Shown: positions 17,292-26,398 of the stretch, piece by piece
How the letters are laid out: each line of letters begins with the position of its first letter
Numbering within the stretch: position 1 is the first letter of the stretch
Source of the DNA: Parabacteroides sp. PH5-46
Lineage (GTDB): Bacteria > Bacteroidota > Bacteroidia > Bacteroidales > Tannerellaceae
Length of the DNA stretch: 64,000 nt
Direction: 5' to 3'
NCBI RefSeq assembly: GCF_029892785.1
Contig: NZ_JARXXA010000012.1
Location: 62,001 to 126,000 of the forward strand
Program-made: the position numbers and the translations under genes
The notes under the pieces: model-generated
Seen by the model: only the letters and a program-made list of their open reading frames with translations
Told to the model about the DNA's origin: nothing
Database searches by the model: none

Positions 17292-18554
17292 CTAAACATA
17301 TAAATCTTTAAAGAAATTTTTAATTTCAGGAACTAATTTCTCTTTTATCATAATTTCTCTATATTGTTTATTAATTAGGTTAAAGGTTCCTTCATGTAAA
17401 AAATCTGGGAAAAATATATTTTCATCATCTTTTAAATCAAAATATTTCCAATATGACAATTCTGATATTTTCAGATAGCCAGGGTGTGTCTTCATAAATT
17501 CATTAATTAAATCTAATTGATTGCTCGTTATATCCGACTTAATTATACCCCAGTAAATCCAATCATCATCAGTTCCGTTCCAAATGTATATTTTAAAACC
17601 CGCTGAAGTGATAAGATATAATCCATAATCATTTAAAGAAGAATATGATTTTTTATATACTTCGTAATGAGTTGTATTGGTTATGTTTGATTCTGTTGGT
17701 CTGATGTCAATTTTAAATCCTTCCTTATTAAAAGCATCAGCCAGTTCTTTCCAAAAATTCCATGCAGTATGCCATTTTACATACTTGAAATTTTCAACAA
17801 GTAACTTTGTCGCTCTCATATTATCTAAAGAACTAGCTATCAAATCAATTATTTCCAATCTTTCTTGAATATTGTTGTCTGAATTTGTCATATATTTAAT
17901 TAAATCTATGAACTGTAAAACACTTTCTCTTAAATATGGATTATTGATACATTCTTTTAAACATAAATCTAACCAATTCAGTATTTCATGCTCATAATCA
18001 ATTGTTGCCCCATTTATATTTTCTAATGTTTCATATTTTCCAAGACTTTTATCTGATGGGTCTCGTCTATCTGGTGTAAGGTAAAATACTTTGATGTTTT
18101 CTTTAGGAATACCATCTTTTTGATGAATAAGATTAAAATATCGCTCCAATTGACCTTCATCTTCGTGATTTGAATCACCAGCTCCAATTTTATTTTCTAT
18201 AATTATTGCTTGTTTGCTAATTCTGTTTATTATAAGAATATCTATTTCGCTATATTCGGATTTATTATATTCAGATGGATAAACCTTGCATTTATCGACC
18301 ATAAAATTATCTATAGATAAAGTATGCAAAAATAATTTTAAAAATACATCGTTTTTTTTATGCCTACTCTCAGGTGATAATAATACAGATATAAAACGTG
18401 AGTATAACCGAACCTCATCATTTTCTTTATGTAATGCTGAAAAAATATTGAATTGCTCTTTATTTTCATCCAGCATTCTATATTTATACTCTATTACAGC
18501 CATCCTAGATAGAAAAGATTGCTCTCGATCAGTATTTTTCTTCACTCCATTCAT
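17292..18554 (-). CDS. PD-(D/E)XK nuclease superfamily protein
   Basis: 420 residues. The N-terminal 150 residues carry the nuclease core: YSEIDILIIN with D105, then AIIIENKIGAGDSNHEDEG with E120 and K122 (ExK), then QLERYF with Q135. This matches the PD-(D/E)XK superfamily group found in many uncharacterised bacterial proteins. The remaining 270 residues have no recognised fold. The gene is strongly AT-rich compared with the pssA region, and two tiny ORFs precede it on the same strand. A role in DNA degradation or defence is possible but unproven. Confidence 0.75.
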   Translation of the reverse strand: MNGVKKNTDREQSFLSRMAVIEYKYRMLDENKEQFNIFSALHKENDEVRLYSRFISVLLSPESRHKKNDVFLKLFLHTLSIDNFMVDKCKVYPSEYNKSEYSEIDILIINRISKQAIIIENKIGAGDSNHEDEGQLERYFNLIHQKDGIPKENIKVFYLTPDRRDPSDKSLGKYETLENINGATIDYEHEILNWLDLCLKECINNPYLRESVLQFIDLIKYMTNSDNNIQERLEIIDLIASSLDNMRATKLLVENFKYVKWHTAWNFWKELADAFNKEGFKIDIRPTESNITNTTHYEVYKKSYSSLNDYGLYLITSAGFKIYIWNGTDDDWIYWGIIKSDITSNQLDLINEFMKTHPGYLKISELSYWKYFDLKDDENIFFPDFLHEGTFNLINKQYREIMIKEKLVPEIKNFFKDLYV

Positions 18555-18581
18555 GGTTGTTGTTTTGTTGATAACTAATAT

Positions 18582-18758
18582 TTAAAATGGTAACTCATTA
18601 TTACACTGTTGTTTGATTTCAAAACCCGATATATAGTCTTTTTTGGTAATAGAAACTCCTTCTGCATATATGATATCTATCTCATCACATATACATGGAA
18701 TAATTTCTTTTCCCAACTGATTAAAATATCCTCCTTTACTTAAACTGAAAAAATACAC
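18582..18758 (-). CDS. Small hypothetical protein (GTG start)
   Basis: A 58-codon ORF without an ATG. With a GTG start it begins VYFFSLSKGGYFNQLGKEI and ends FEIKQQCNNELPF. The open frame extends seven codons further upstream, back to a TGA just before the stop of the preceding small gene, so the start is uncertain. It fills the gap between the 65-residue ORF and the PD-(D/E)XK gene, leaving 27 nt before the latter. No known domain. Confidence 0.45.
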   Translation of the reverse strand: MYFFSLSKGGYFNQLGKEIIPCICDEIDIIYAEGVSITKKDYISGFEIKQQCNNELPF

Positions 18759-18769
18759 CCTGTTATCCT

Positions 18770-18967
18770 TTATAATTTTTCAACTATAAAATAACTTGTA
18801 GAAATAGAAATCCCCTTAACATCAATTCCCAACTGATTTTTGAAAGCTTCTAAAATTGTTTTAACTTGAGGAGAGTTTGTTGATTTCTCCACGACTTGTA
18901 CACTCATTCCTTTTGCAATTTTACTACCAATATTCTGTTTGGCTGTAACTCTAAATGCATATGACAT
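18770..18967 (-). CDS. Small hypothetical protein (65 aa)
   Basis: Begins MSYAFRVTAKQNIGSKIAKG and contains SVQVVEKSTNSPQVKTILEAF. The pattern of a short beta strand, a glycine turn and an amphipathic helix looks like a compact folded domain. It resembles small Bacteroidales DUF proteins, but I cannot name the family with confidence. It is the first gene of a likely three-gene AT-rich unit with the 58-codon ORF and the PD-(D/E)XK gene. An ATGTTAG-N7-CTAACAT dyad lies about 130 nt upstream (19096-19116). Confidence 0.55.
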   Translation of the reverse strand: MSYAFRVTAKQNIGSKIAKGMSVQVVEKSTNSPQVKTILEAFKNQLGIDVKGISISTSYFIVEKL

Positions 18968-19095
18968 AATATAGTAGATAATTTTTTACACCTACTCTAT
19001 AACGGTTTTCGGCATCTCCGACTGCATTTGTTTTTATATATGGAAAGGACGCAGTTCCAGTTCCATGATTCAACCGATAGGCCTTGGTTAACCTG

Positions 19096-19116
19096 ATGTT
19101 AGTATTTTTCTAACAT
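19096..19116. promoter_or_regulatory. Dyad upstream of the small-ORF/nuclease unit
   Basis: ATGTTAG and CTAACAT are perfect 7-nt inverted arms around a 7-nt AT-only spacer. The position upstream of the 65-residue ORF suits an operator, though a weak hairpin is equally possible. Confidence 0.3.
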
Positions 19117-19363
19117 TCTATTATTCCATAAATCTAATTAAAAAATCAGGAAGCAAAGAATATTATCTTGTAAATACACAAACTGTTTTTGAATACAAAG
19201 ATAGAATACCTTTTTGCCAAAACGAAGCATAAGTATATATAATACTTATTTCTTGAAACAAACTAATGAAACCATGTATAAGCCTCTTCGCAACGAATTA
19301 CCGCATGAATATCGGATGCATACTGGTTCTTTGGTGCATTATCTGCCATCAAAATAATTGATC

Positions 19364-19451
19364 GATAGCTATCGGTCAGTTGGCTGACGGCCGTCGGCCA
19401 AATAACTGACAATTGTCCGCCAGTTAACCGACGGCTATCGGTTAATAGAAA
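19364..19451. repeat. Four phased 22-nt repeats with palindromic cores
   Basis: Units start at exactly 19364, 19386, 19408 and 19430 (22-nt period). Each begins with a 10-nt core of the form GAnnnnnnTC: GATAGCTATC, GACGGCCGTC, GACAATTGTC and GACGGCTATC. The first three are perfect palindromes with different inner bases; the fourth is imperfect. CG or GG follows each core. The stretch 19380-19401 is also a near-perfect 22-nt palindrome, and TTAACCGA/TCGGTTAA arms flank the last core. It lies in a 530-nt non-coding gap next to an IS3 remnant. Confidence 0.8.
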
Positions 19452-19502
19452 CATTGGCTTGTCTTGTTCTGAAATAGGTTGTCATTGAACTGAAGTATAC
19501 TT

Positions 19503-20310
19503 ATGTCAGAAACGAAACATGGAGGCGGTATTCGTTACAGCCATGAATTAAAGTTAGAGATTACGCATTGATATTTGTCTGAATCGACCAGTATCCGCAA
19601 ATTATCGTTGGAATACGGTATTAGTTTTGATGCGATTCGGCGCTATGTAACTCAGTATAAGGCTGAAGCTTTGCGTTTGTTTTTCTCAAATGATTTATCT
19701 TTGATCCGTATGAAAAAGGGAAAAGACATAAAATCGTTGGAGAAAGAGATCTTGCGCTTGCAGCAGGAGTTAAAATTGGCCAACATCAAGGCTGAAGGTT
19801 GTGAATATATGCTTCGCATTTGTGGCGAAGAATATGGGGAAGACCTGTTAAAAAAAGCCGTAGCCAAACAGTTGGATATCTCAAAGGGAGATACTGCGGA
19901 GTGACCTTGGCGATCCTTTGCGGTCTGTTTGGCTATACCCGCCAAGCTTATTATAAACATCGACAGGAAGGGATTATCCATCTTCCGACCGGGGTTGCCA
20001 GTATATGAGCAAAGCCTATGTAAAACTGTTAAAGACAGCCGGAATGCTGGTAAGTGTAACCCAAAACGGCGATCCTTATGAAAACGCTCTGGCCGATAGG
20101 GTTAATGGTATCCTTAAGGGAGAATGGATTAATCAGGAGTCTTATGATAATTTTCAGATCGCTCAAAAACGCATCCATGAAATTATCCGTATATACAACT
20201 GTAAAAGGCTACATAGTGCAATCGGATACCGAACCCCGGAGGAAGTACACCGTCGCTCTTACAAAGTTAAAAGAGCCACAAGGAAACAAGCTTCGCACAC
20301 TACAGGATAG
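19503..20310 (+). pseudogene. Decayed IS3-family transposase (OrfA plus OrfB fragments)
   Basis: OrfA starts at 19503 (MSETKHGGGIRYSHELKLEI) but meets an in-frame TGA at 19569-19571. The reading frame then continues with a helix-turn-helix and a leucine-zipper region to 19904. The OrfB start is visible in a shifted frame (GLFGYTRQAYYKHRQEG, near 19920-19970). It jumps directly to the C-terminal integrase part (NGDPYENALADRVNGI, then RLHSAIGYRTPEEVHR) ending at 20310, so most of the DDE core is deleted. The position of the last catalytic Glu reads Asp. The element cannot transpose by itself. Clear terminal inverted repeats were not found. Confidence 0.85.
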
Positions 20311-20320
20311 CCTGTCTGAC

Positions 20321-20385
20321 AATTATTTTTTCTTTTCAAACGCCCTGGGGCTTTTGTGAAGGGCATTCGAAAAGAAAAAATAATT
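20321..20385. terminator. Long hairpin after the IS remnant
   Basis: Perfect 17-nt arms AATTATTTTTTCTTTTC (20321-20337) and GAAAAGAAAAAATAATT (20369-20385) enclose a 31-nt loop with its own GCCC/GGGC pairing. The A/T-rich arms suit a bidirectional terminator. No other gene explains it. Confidence 0.55.
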
Positions 20386-20579
20386 GGGGAGGTGAAGAAT
20401 AAGATAACACCTCATGTTGCCAAGCAAACTGAATACAAAAAGTACACCGGTTAATCTTTTTTGAAACTCTGAAACAATCAAACCTGACAACCAATTTTAG
20501 GACAGGGCAGCTCAAAAAGGGCTTTCATTGGGAAGAATATTCGATTTATTGAGACTATTTCTTTTTACGGGGAAAATGC

Positions 20580-20587
20580 TAACTTTG
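20580..20587 (+). promoter_or_regulatory. Promoter -7 box for the DUF4834 gene
   Basis: TAACTTTG matches TAnnTTTG, 33 nt upstream of the ATG. Confidence 0.45.
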
Positions 20588-20620
20588 TGGTTTACTTATT
20601 AAAATTATATACAGCTGATC

Positions 20621-20875
20621 ATGTTTAAATTTTTATTCGTCATATTCTTTTTTATTATATTGATGACGTTGATGCTGGGTCTCTCTTTCTTGCGTACGCT
20701 CAAACGGGTTTTGTTTGGCGAAAGTGAGAGTGAGAAAAGGGCCAGACAGCAACGCCAGGCTCAGGCTAATGGCCGGCAGAAAAGTACCGGCCGACAGGAA
20801 ACGTCTCCCCCTAAAAAGAAGATATTCCCTAAAGATGAGGGGGAATATGTGGATTATGAGGAGATTAAAGAATAG
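20621..20875 (+). CDS. DUF4834-family small membrane protein
   Basis: 84 residues. An N-terminal hydrophobic helix (about residues 3-24) is followed by a basic stretch (KRARQQRQAQANGRQK) and an acidic end (DEGEYVDYEEIKE). The layout matches the Bacteroidetes DUF4834 family, of unknown function. The gene converges on tadA with a 5-nt gap between stop codons. Confidence 0.75.
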   Translation: MFKFLFVIFFFIILMTLMLGLSFLRTLKRVLFGESESEKRARQQRQAQANGRQKSTGRQETSPPKKKIFPKDEGEYVDYEEIKE

Positions 20876-20880
20876 AAATT

Positions 20881-21321
20881 TTATCTTCGTTTGCGGAAGA
20901 AGTCGGTCATTTCAGATGAACATTCATCTTCCAGTATTCCTTTTTTAATGATGGCTTTGGGATGCAAGGCGTGGGGTGCAAAGCGTTGGAAGCCTTTCTT
21001 TTCGTCTGAAGCGCCGTAAACAATTGTGCTTATCTGAGACCAACCGATGGCTCCGGCACACATTACACAAGGTTCTACCGTTACGTACAGGCTACAGTCT
21101 GTCAGGTATTTTGCTCCCAAGGCGCTGGTAGCAGATGTGATAGCCAGCATTTCGGCATGAGCCGTTGGGTCGTTCAGACGCTCTGTCTGATTATGTGCCC
21201 GGGCAATGATCCGGTTATTACATACCACCACGGCACCTACCGGCACTTCGCCTTCTTCGGCTGCAGCACGTGCTTCGGCCAATGCCTGCTTCATGAAATA
21301 TTCGTCGTCAAAAGGATTCAT
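20881..21321 (-). CDS. tadA: tRNA-specific adenosine deaminase
   Basis: Deaminates A34 of tRNA-Arg(ACG) to inosine. 146 residues starting MNPFDDEYFMKQALAEA. The zinc and catalytic motif HAE is in DPTAHAEM and the zinc cysteines are in EPCVMCAGAI. The start at 21321 is chosen because it overlaps the stop of the upstream gene as ATGA; the open frame extends further but runs into that gene. A general nucleoside deaminase role is the main alternative, but length and motifs favour TadA. Confidence 0.88.
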   Translation of the reverse strand: MNPFDDEYFMKQALAEARAAAEEGEVPVGAVVVCNNRIIARAHNQTERLNDPTAHAEMLAITSATSALGAKYLTDCSLYVTVEPCVMCAGAIGWSQISTIVYGASDEKKGFQRFAPHALHPKAIIKKGILEDECSSEMTDFFRKRR

Positions 21322-21548
21322 CCGCGCATTTCGCTTTCGTTGAAAAGAGTAGGGTAGTCTTCCTCTAATGTCTTCAGTACCTGAGAGAAGATAGTTTCCC
21401 GATACCAACGGGATTTATTGCTTATCTTATATTTAGAGAAGTGGTTACATACGGCATTAAACTCATCATCATTCAGCAGAAAGGATACCCTGTGCACGCG
21501 AGGTGCCTTCGGAAGTGCGTTTGCTCTCTTATGTCCTTTCTTTTTCAT
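21318..21548 (-). CDS. Small basic conserved protein upstream of tadA
   Basis: 76 residues starting MKKKGHKRANALPKAPRVHR. The middle part, RVSFLLNDDEFNAVCNHF followed by a basic helix, resembles ribbon-helix-helix or mobilisation-type DNA-binding proteins. That similarity is weak and no mobilisation genes are near. It overlaps tadA by four bases (ATGA), so the two form a coupled pair. The start follows family-like spacing; an in-frame ATG 19 codons earlier would overlap the yraN promoter. Confidence 0.6.
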   Translation of the reverse strand: MKKKGHKRANALPKAPRVHRVSFLLNDDEFNAVCNHFSKYKISNKSRWYRETIFSQVLKTLEEDYPTLFNESEMRG

Positions 21549-21592
21549 GCTGCAAATATATGGGTGAAAGCTTAAATAAAAAAGAAAAACCG

Positions 21593-21600
21593 TACATTTG
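21593..21600 (+). promoter_or_regulatory. Promoter -7 box for yraN
   Basis: TACATTTG matches TAnnTTTG, 18 nt before the ATG at 21619. It excludes an ATG at 21598 that overlaps it. Confidence 0.5.
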
Positions 21601-21618
21601 TGCAAATTAACGATTTAT

Positions 21619-21990
21619 ATGACAGATCAAAACCTTATCGGAAAAGAGGGCGAAGAAGAAGCCCGCAACTATCTTGTAAAACAAGAGTATATTATATACC
21701 ATACCAACTGGCATTTCCGTCATTATGAGCTGGATATCGTTGCTACGAAAGACGACGAGCTGGTAATTGTGGAAGTAAAAACTCGATCTGATGGCTATCT
21801 GATAGCTCCGGAGGACGCAGTAGATCGTGGGAAAATAAAACGGATCGTAGCTGCCGCCGATGTGTATGCCCGTTACTTCAGAATAAACATGCCGGTTCGC
21901 TTTGATATTATCACACTTATAAAGAATGATGATGGTTACGAGATAGAGCATATAGAAGATGCCTTTTATGCTCCGCTAAGGAGAAGATAG
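21619..21990 (+). CDS. YraN/UPF0102-family nuclease-like protein
   Basis: 123 residues starting MTDQNLIGKEGEEEARNYL. The endonuclease-like core has G-x-x-G-E-x-x-A in the first helix, then HYELDIVAT and LVIVEVKTR, which together form a PD-(D/E)XK-type site (D, then ExK). Members are widespread and their cellular role is not settled. It has its own promoter and is followed by fumarase, which has a separate promoter. Confidence 0.88.
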   Translation: MTDQNLIGKEGEEEARNYLVKQEYIIYHTNWHFRHYELDIVATKDDELVIVEVKTRSDGYLIAPEDAVDRGKIKRIVAAADVYARYFRINMPVRFDIITLIKNDDGYEIEHIEDAFYAPLRRR

Positions 21991-22002
21991 GAAAATAATC
22001 AG

Positions 22003-22010
22003 TACATTTG
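22003..22010 (+). promoter_or_regulatory. Promoter -7 box for fumarase
   Basis: TACATTTG matches TAnnTTTG, 45 nt before the ATG. Confidence 0.5.
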
Positions 22011-22055
22011 CGCTATTTGATAACAACTCAATAATCATTCTTAAATTATAGCGAT

Positions 22056-23672
22056 ATGGCAACACCTCCGTTTAAGTATCAGGAACCGTTTCCAATGGGA
22101 AAGGACACTACTGAATACTATTTGCTGACAAAAGAACACGTATCGGTTTCCGAGTTTGAAGGGAAAGAGATACTGAAAGTAGAAGAAGAAGGATTAACGA
22201 AACTTGCAAACGCCGCTTTCCGTGATGTAGCCTTCTATTTACGCCCTGACCATCAAGCACAAGTAGCCAAGATTTTATCTGATCCCGAGGCCAGCGACAA
22301 CGACAAATTCGTAGCGCTTACCTTCCTGCGCAATGCCGAAGTATCGGCAAAAGGCAAACTTCCTTTCTGCCAGGACACAGGTACGGCCATTATAACCGGT
22401 AAGAAAGGGCAGCAGGTATGGACAGACGGGAATGATGAAGAAGCGCTATCCAAAGGGGTTTACAAAACCTACACGGAAGAGAATCTGCGCTACTCACAGA
22501 ATGCTCCGCTGGATATGTACAAAGAGATCAATACCGGCTGTAATTTACCGGCTCAGATAGACTTATACGCCACTGAAGGAAACGAATACAAATTCCTTTG
22601 CATCGCCAAAGGAGGTGGATCCGCCAATAAAACATATCTGTATCAGGAAACAAAAGCGTTGCTGACACCAGAAAAACTGGTTTCCTTCCTGATCGAAAAA
22701 ATGAAGACATTAGGTACGGCTGCCTGCCCTCCTTATCATATTGCTTTTGCAATCGGTGGAACGTCTGCCGAAAGCAACCTGAAGACAGTCAAACTAGCTT
22801 CTGCCCATTACTATGACAACCTGCCTACCAGCGGCAATGAAGGCGGACAGGCTTTCCGTGATGTTGAGTTGGAAAAGAAAGTGTTGGAAGAGTCATACAA
22901 GATAGGGCTGGGTGCTCAGTTCGGCGGCAAATACTTTGCGCATGATATTCGTATCATCCGTCTGCCACGTCACGGCGCCTCTTGTCCGGTAGGAATGGGA
23001 GTTTCTTGTTCTGCCGACCGTAATATCAAAGCTAAGATTAATAAAGACGGTATCTGGATCGAAAAGCTGGAAACCAATCCCGGACGCTTTATCCCGGAAG
23101 AATTCCGCAAGGCAGGAGAAGGAGAAGCCGTGAAGATCAACCTCAACCAGCCAATGGCTGATATCCTGAAAGAGCTGGATAAATACCCGGTAGCTACCCG
23201 TCTTTCCTTGTCGGGAACGATTGTAGTAGGTCGCGATATTGCTCATGCTAAGCTGAAAGAACGTCTGGATAGCGGACAAGGCATGCCACAATATATCAAA
23301 GACCATCCGATCTATTATGCCGGTCCGGCCAAGACTCCGGAAGGTATGGCTTCGGGTTCGTTTGGCCCGACAACAGCCGGACGTATGGACTCGTACGTAG
23401 ACCTGTTCCAGGAAAACGGTGGTAGCCTGATTATGATTGCCAAAGGAAACCGTAGCCAGCAAGTAACGGATGCCTGCAAAAAGCATGGTGGCTTCTATCT
23501 GGGAAGTATCGGTGGTCCGGCAGCCATCCTGGCTCAAGACAGTATAAAGAAAGTAGAATGTCTGGAATACCCCGAGTTGGGAATGGAAGCTATCTGGAAG
23601 ATCGAAGTAGAAGACTTCCCCGCCTTCATCCTGGTGGACAATAAAGGGAATGACTTTTTCAAACAATTGTAA
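22056..23672 (+). CDS. Class I fumarate hydratase (iron-sulfur)
   Basis: Interconverts fumarate and malate in the cytoplasm with an oxygen-sensitive [4Fe-4S] cluster. 538 residues with both class I domains in one chain. The alpha-type part includes FCQDTGTA and [11 protein letters not shown], with cluster-binding cysteines. The beta-type part includes [20 protein letters not shown] and [16 protein letters not shown]. In anaerobic Bacteroidales it serves the reductive branch to succinate. It ends at a strong bidirectional hairpin shared with pnp. Confidence 0.94.
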   Translation: MATPPFKYQEPFPMGKDTTEYYLLTKEHVSVSEFEGKEILKVEEEGLTKLANAAFRDVAFYLRPDHQAQVAKILSDPEASDNDKFVALTFLRNAEVSAKGKLPFCQDTGTAIITGKKGQQVWTDGNDEEALSKGVYKTYTEENLRYSQNAPLDMYKEINTGCNLPAQIDLYATEGNEYKFLCIAKGGGSANKTYLYQETKALLTPEKLVSFLIEKMKTLGTAACPPYHIAFAIGGTSAESNLKTVKLASAHYYDNLPTSGNEGGQAFRDVELEKKVLEESYKIGLGAQFGGKYFAHDIRIIRLPRHGASCPVGMGVSCSADRNIKAKINKDGIWIEKLETNPGRFIPEEFRKAGEGEAVKINLNQPMADILKELDKYPVATRLSLSGTIVVGRDIAHAKLKERLDSGQGMPQYIKDHPIYYAGPAKTPEGMASGSFGPTTAGRMDSYVDLFQENGGSLIMIAKGNRSQQVTDACKKHGGFYLGSIGGPAAILAQDSIKKVECLEYPELGMEAIWKIEVEDFPAFILVDNKGNDFFKQL

Positions 23673-23680
23673 ATATACAC

Positions 23681-23720
23681 AAATAAAAAAAGCTGTCTGA
23701 AAAGACAGCTTTTTTTATTT
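23681..23720. terminator. Bidirectional terminator between fumarase and pnp
   Basis: Perfect 18-nt arms (23681-23698 and 23703-23720) with a GAAA loop. The stem GCTGTCT/AGACAGC is flanked by runs of seven A and seven T, so it works as an intrinsic terminator on both strands for two convergent genes. Confidence 0.92.
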
Positions 23721-23721
23721 A

Positions 23722-25947
23722 TTATTCCTGACGGCGAGGAGGTCTGTTACTGCGGAACTCTCTGTTTCCGCGATCGCCACGGTCACCTCCGCGATCACCT
23801 CGCTCGGGGCGGGGAGGACGTTCTTCGTAACCTTCCGGTTTGGGTAGTAATACTTTGCGTGAAAGTTTGAATTTTCCGGTCTTCGGATCAATGTCAACCA
23901 GCTTCACTTCTACCGTATCGCCTTCTTTTAATCCGGACTGCTCTACTGTTTCCAGTCGTACCCAGTCTATTTCGGAAATATGAAGTAAACCGTCTTTGCC
24001 CGGCATGAATTCTACGAAAGCTCCATAAGGCATCACAGATGCTATTTTACCTTCGTACACTTCGCCTACTTCCGGAACGGCAACGATTGCTTTGATTGCT
24101 TTCATTGCAGCTTCGATAACAGCTTTATTTGTACCGGCTATTTCTATTTTGCCTACGCCGTCCACTTCTTCAATGGAGATAATGGCGCCTGTTTTCTCTT
24201 GTATTCCTTGAATAATCTTTCCACCCGGGCCAATGATAGCACCAATGAATTCTTTACCGATGGTTAATGATTCAATACGCGGAGCATGTGGTTTCAGATC
24301 TTCGCGAGGCTCTGCAATCGTGTCGGTCAGCTTGCCCAAGATATGCATACGACCTTCTCTGGCTTGTGCCAAGGCGTTCTCAAGGATCTCATACGATAAA
24401 CCATCTACTTTGATATCCATCTGTGTAGCGGTGATACCGTCTTTTGTTCCTGTTACCTTAAAGTCCATATCTCCCAAGTGGTCTTCATCTCCCAAAATAT
24501 CTGAAAGGATGGCATAATTCGTTCCTTTGTTTTCAGAGATAAGTCCCATCGCAATACCGGAAACAGGCTTTTTAATTGTCACCCCGGCATCCATCAAAGC
24601 CAATGTACCGGCACAAACTGTAGCCATAGAAGATGATCCGTTTGATTCCAGAATATCGGAAACAACACGTACTACGTATGGATAATCAGCAGGGAACATT
24701 CTCTTTAAAGCACGGTGAGCCAGGTTTCCGTGACCTACTTCACGACGTCCTACCCCACGGGATGCTTTGGCTTCTCCGGTTGAGAAAGGAGGGAAATTAT
24801 AATGAAGCAAGAAGCGTTCTTTGCCATGGTTTAATACATCGTCAACCATCTTTTCGTCCGCCTTTGTTCCTAACGTTACTGTAGTAAGCGATTGAGTTTC
24901 TCCACGGGTGAAAACTGCCGATCCGTGAGGTCCTGGCAGATAATCAATCTCGCACCAGATTGGGCGGATTTCCGTTGTCTTACGTCCGTCCAGACGTTTA
25001 CCTTCGTCCAGAATGGCACGGCGCATAGCTTCTTTCTCTACGTCGTGGTAATAACGACCGATCATTTCAGCTTTTTCGCTTAACTCTTCTTCCGTAAAGG
25101 TTGCTTTATATTCTTCTACAATCTTTCCGAAAGCCTCGGCGCGTTCATGTTTGGCCGAACCGGAAACGGCTACAGCATATACTTTATCGTAGCATTTCTC
25201 ACGAACATCTTTACGAAGCTCTTCATCGTTCACTTCATGATTGTATTCGCGCTTGGTCAATGTACCAACTGCTTCTGACAATTCTAACTGTGCCTGGCAT
25301 TGAATCTTGATTGCTTCATGCGCAATCTTGATTGCTTCCAGCATTTCGGATTCCTGTACCTCATCCATTTCGCCTTCCACCATCATGATATTATCCATTG
25401 TGGCACCTACCATAATATCAATATCAGCTTTCTCCAGCTCAGCAAATGTAGGATTGATAACGAACTTTCCGTCGATACGGGCTACACGAACTTCAGAGAT
25501 AGGGCCGTTAAACGGAATATCTGATACGGCTAAGGCTGCCGAAGCTGCCAAGCCGGCTAATGCATCAGGCATGTCATTGCCATCAGCAGAAAATAATATT
25601 ATGTTAACGTATACTTCAGCATGATAGTTGTCCGGAAATAACGGACGAAGGGCTCTGTCTACTAAGCGAGACGTAAGTATTTCATAGTCGGAGGCTCTTC
25701 CTTCTCTTTTTGTAAAACCACCGGGAAAGCGGCCATTTGCAGAGAACTTTTCTTTGTATTCCACTTGAAGCGGCATAAAATCAACACCGGGGTTTGCATC
25801 TTTAGCAGCTGTAACAGTAGCGAGTAACACTGTGTCACCCATCCGGACGGTTACTGAACCATCTGCCTGTTTAGCCAATTTTCCGGTTTCGATGGTGATA
25901 GACCTTCCATCACCTAAATCGATCGTCTTGTTAATTGGATTAACCAT
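23722..25947 (-). CDS. pnp: Polyribonucleotide nucleotidyltransferase (PNPase)
   Basis: Phosphorolytic 3'-5' exoribonuclease of mRNA turnover. 741 residues with two RNase PH domains (about 1-145 and 315-545), a helical linker between them, a KH domain near 555-615 ([16 protein letters not shown]) and an S1 domain near 620-690 ([20 protein letters not shown]). A basic tail after residue 700 is rich in RGD and RGN triplets, a disordered RNA-binding-like end. It has its own promoter on the minus strand. Confidence 0.97.
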   Translation of the reverse strand: MVNPINKTIDLGDGRSITIETGKLAKQADGSVTVRMGDTVLLATVTAAKDANPGVDFMPLQVEYKEKFSANGRFPGGFTKREGRASDYEILTSRLVDRALRPLFPDNYHAEVYVNIILFSADGNDMPDALAGLAASAALAVSDIPFNGPISEVRVARIDGKFVINPTFAELEKADIDIMVGATMDNIMMVEGEMDEVQESEMLEAIKIAHEAIKIQCQAQLELSEAVGTLTKREYNHEVNDEELRKDVREKCYDKVYAVAVSGSAKHERAEAFGKIVEEYKATFTEEELSEKAEMIGRYYHDVEKEAMRRAILDEGKRLDGRKTTEIRPIWCEIDYLPGPHGSAVFTRGETQSLTTVTLGTKADEKMVDDVLNHGKERFLLHYNFPPFSTGEAKASRGVGRREVGHGNLAHRALKRMFPADYPYVVRVVSDILESNGSSSMATVCAGTLALMDAGVTIKKPVSGIAMGLISENKGTNYAILSDILGDEDHLGDMDFKVTGTKDGITATQMDIKVDGLSYEILENALAQAREGRMHILGKLTDTIAEPREDLKPHAPRIESLTIGKEFIGAIIGPGGKIIQGIQEKTGAIISIEEVDGVGKIEIAGTNKAVIEAAMKAIKAIVAVPEVGEVYEGKIASVMPYGAFVEFMPGKDGLLHISEIDWVRLETVEQSGLKEGDTVEVKLVDIDPKTGKFKLSRKVLLPKPEGYEERPPRPERGDRGGDRGDRGNREFRSNRPPRRQE

Positions 25948-25987
25948 AATTTTTCTTTCTTCTTAATATCTATCTATAAAATTGTTG

Positions 25988-25995
25988 CAAATGTA
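25988..25995 (-). promoter_or_regulatory. Promoter -7 box for pnp
   Basis: Minus strand reads TACATTTG (TAnnTTTG consensus), about 40 nt upstream of the pnp ATG. Confidence 0.5.
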
Positions 25996-26114
25996 ATGAA
26001 ACTTTATTTGCTAAATGTATGGAAATACAATAAATAACTCATTGTGGAGAAAAAAATCCACCCCATACCAACTATATAGTATGAAATTATGAAATAGCGG
26101 ACGAGCCATTCGTA

Positions 26115-26160
26115 TTTGCTCATGAACTATTTTGTTTTGCTCATAAGCTATTTTGTTTCG
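26115..26160. repeat. 21-nt tandem repeat next to attL
   Basis: TTTGCTCATGAACTATTTTG plus T (26115-26135) is repeated with two changes at 26136-26156, and a third unit starts TTCGCTAAC at 26157. The array lies in the non-coding gap between pnp and the left end of the integrated element, on the chromosomal side. Confidence 0.6.
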
Positions 26161-26166
26161 CTAACA

Positions 26167-26197
26167 TATCTACTTATAACTTAAATAATGTATATTT
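26167..26197. repeat. attL, 31-bp direct repeat
   Basis: Begins TATCTACTTATAACTTAAAT and ends GTATATTT. Identical to 36718-36748 over all 31 bases; the flanks differ on both sides. Left boundary of the integrated element. Confidence 0.85.
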
Positions 26198-26347
26198 CAA
26201 CACGTTTTGGCTATCAGTCACTTACGAAGAACGTTCTTTGTTTTAGTTCTTTTCTACCTCTCTAAGGATAGCACAAATATAATGTTTTGCTTTTAATCTG
26301 CCAGTTTTGAGTTGGTGAATTTACGGGGGAGAACATAAAAAGAAAAA

Positions 26348-26373
26348 GCCTACTCCCTCATAAAGGGGTAGGC
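26348..26373 (-). terminator. Terminator of the ParB-like gene
   Basis: GCCTACTCC and GGGGTAGGC pair around a short loop. On the minus strand the hairpin is followed by CTTTTTCTTTTT, a typical intrinsic terminator 26 nt past the ParB-like stop. Confidence 0.75.
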
Positions 26374-26398
26374 GTTCTTCTTATGAGTCATTTAGTAT

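Noticed and set aside
18582-18967. A single gene split by a frameshift (65-residue ORF joined to the 58-codon ORF)
   Set aside because: The two frames overlap near a short A-run, so a frameshift is possible. However, each part looks like a complete small protein and there is no clear slippery site with downstream structure.
19364-19451. CRISPR array
   Set aside because: Units are 22 nt with no spacers and the cores vary; no cas genes are nearby.
19263-19454. 63-codon minus-strand ORF through the palindrome array
   Set aside because: Its coding content is only the repeat itself, and the codon pattern is not gene-like.
22893-23666. 257-codon antisense ORF within the fumarase gene
   Set aside because: The sense strand encodes well-conserved fumarase; the antisense frame has no recognisable domain.
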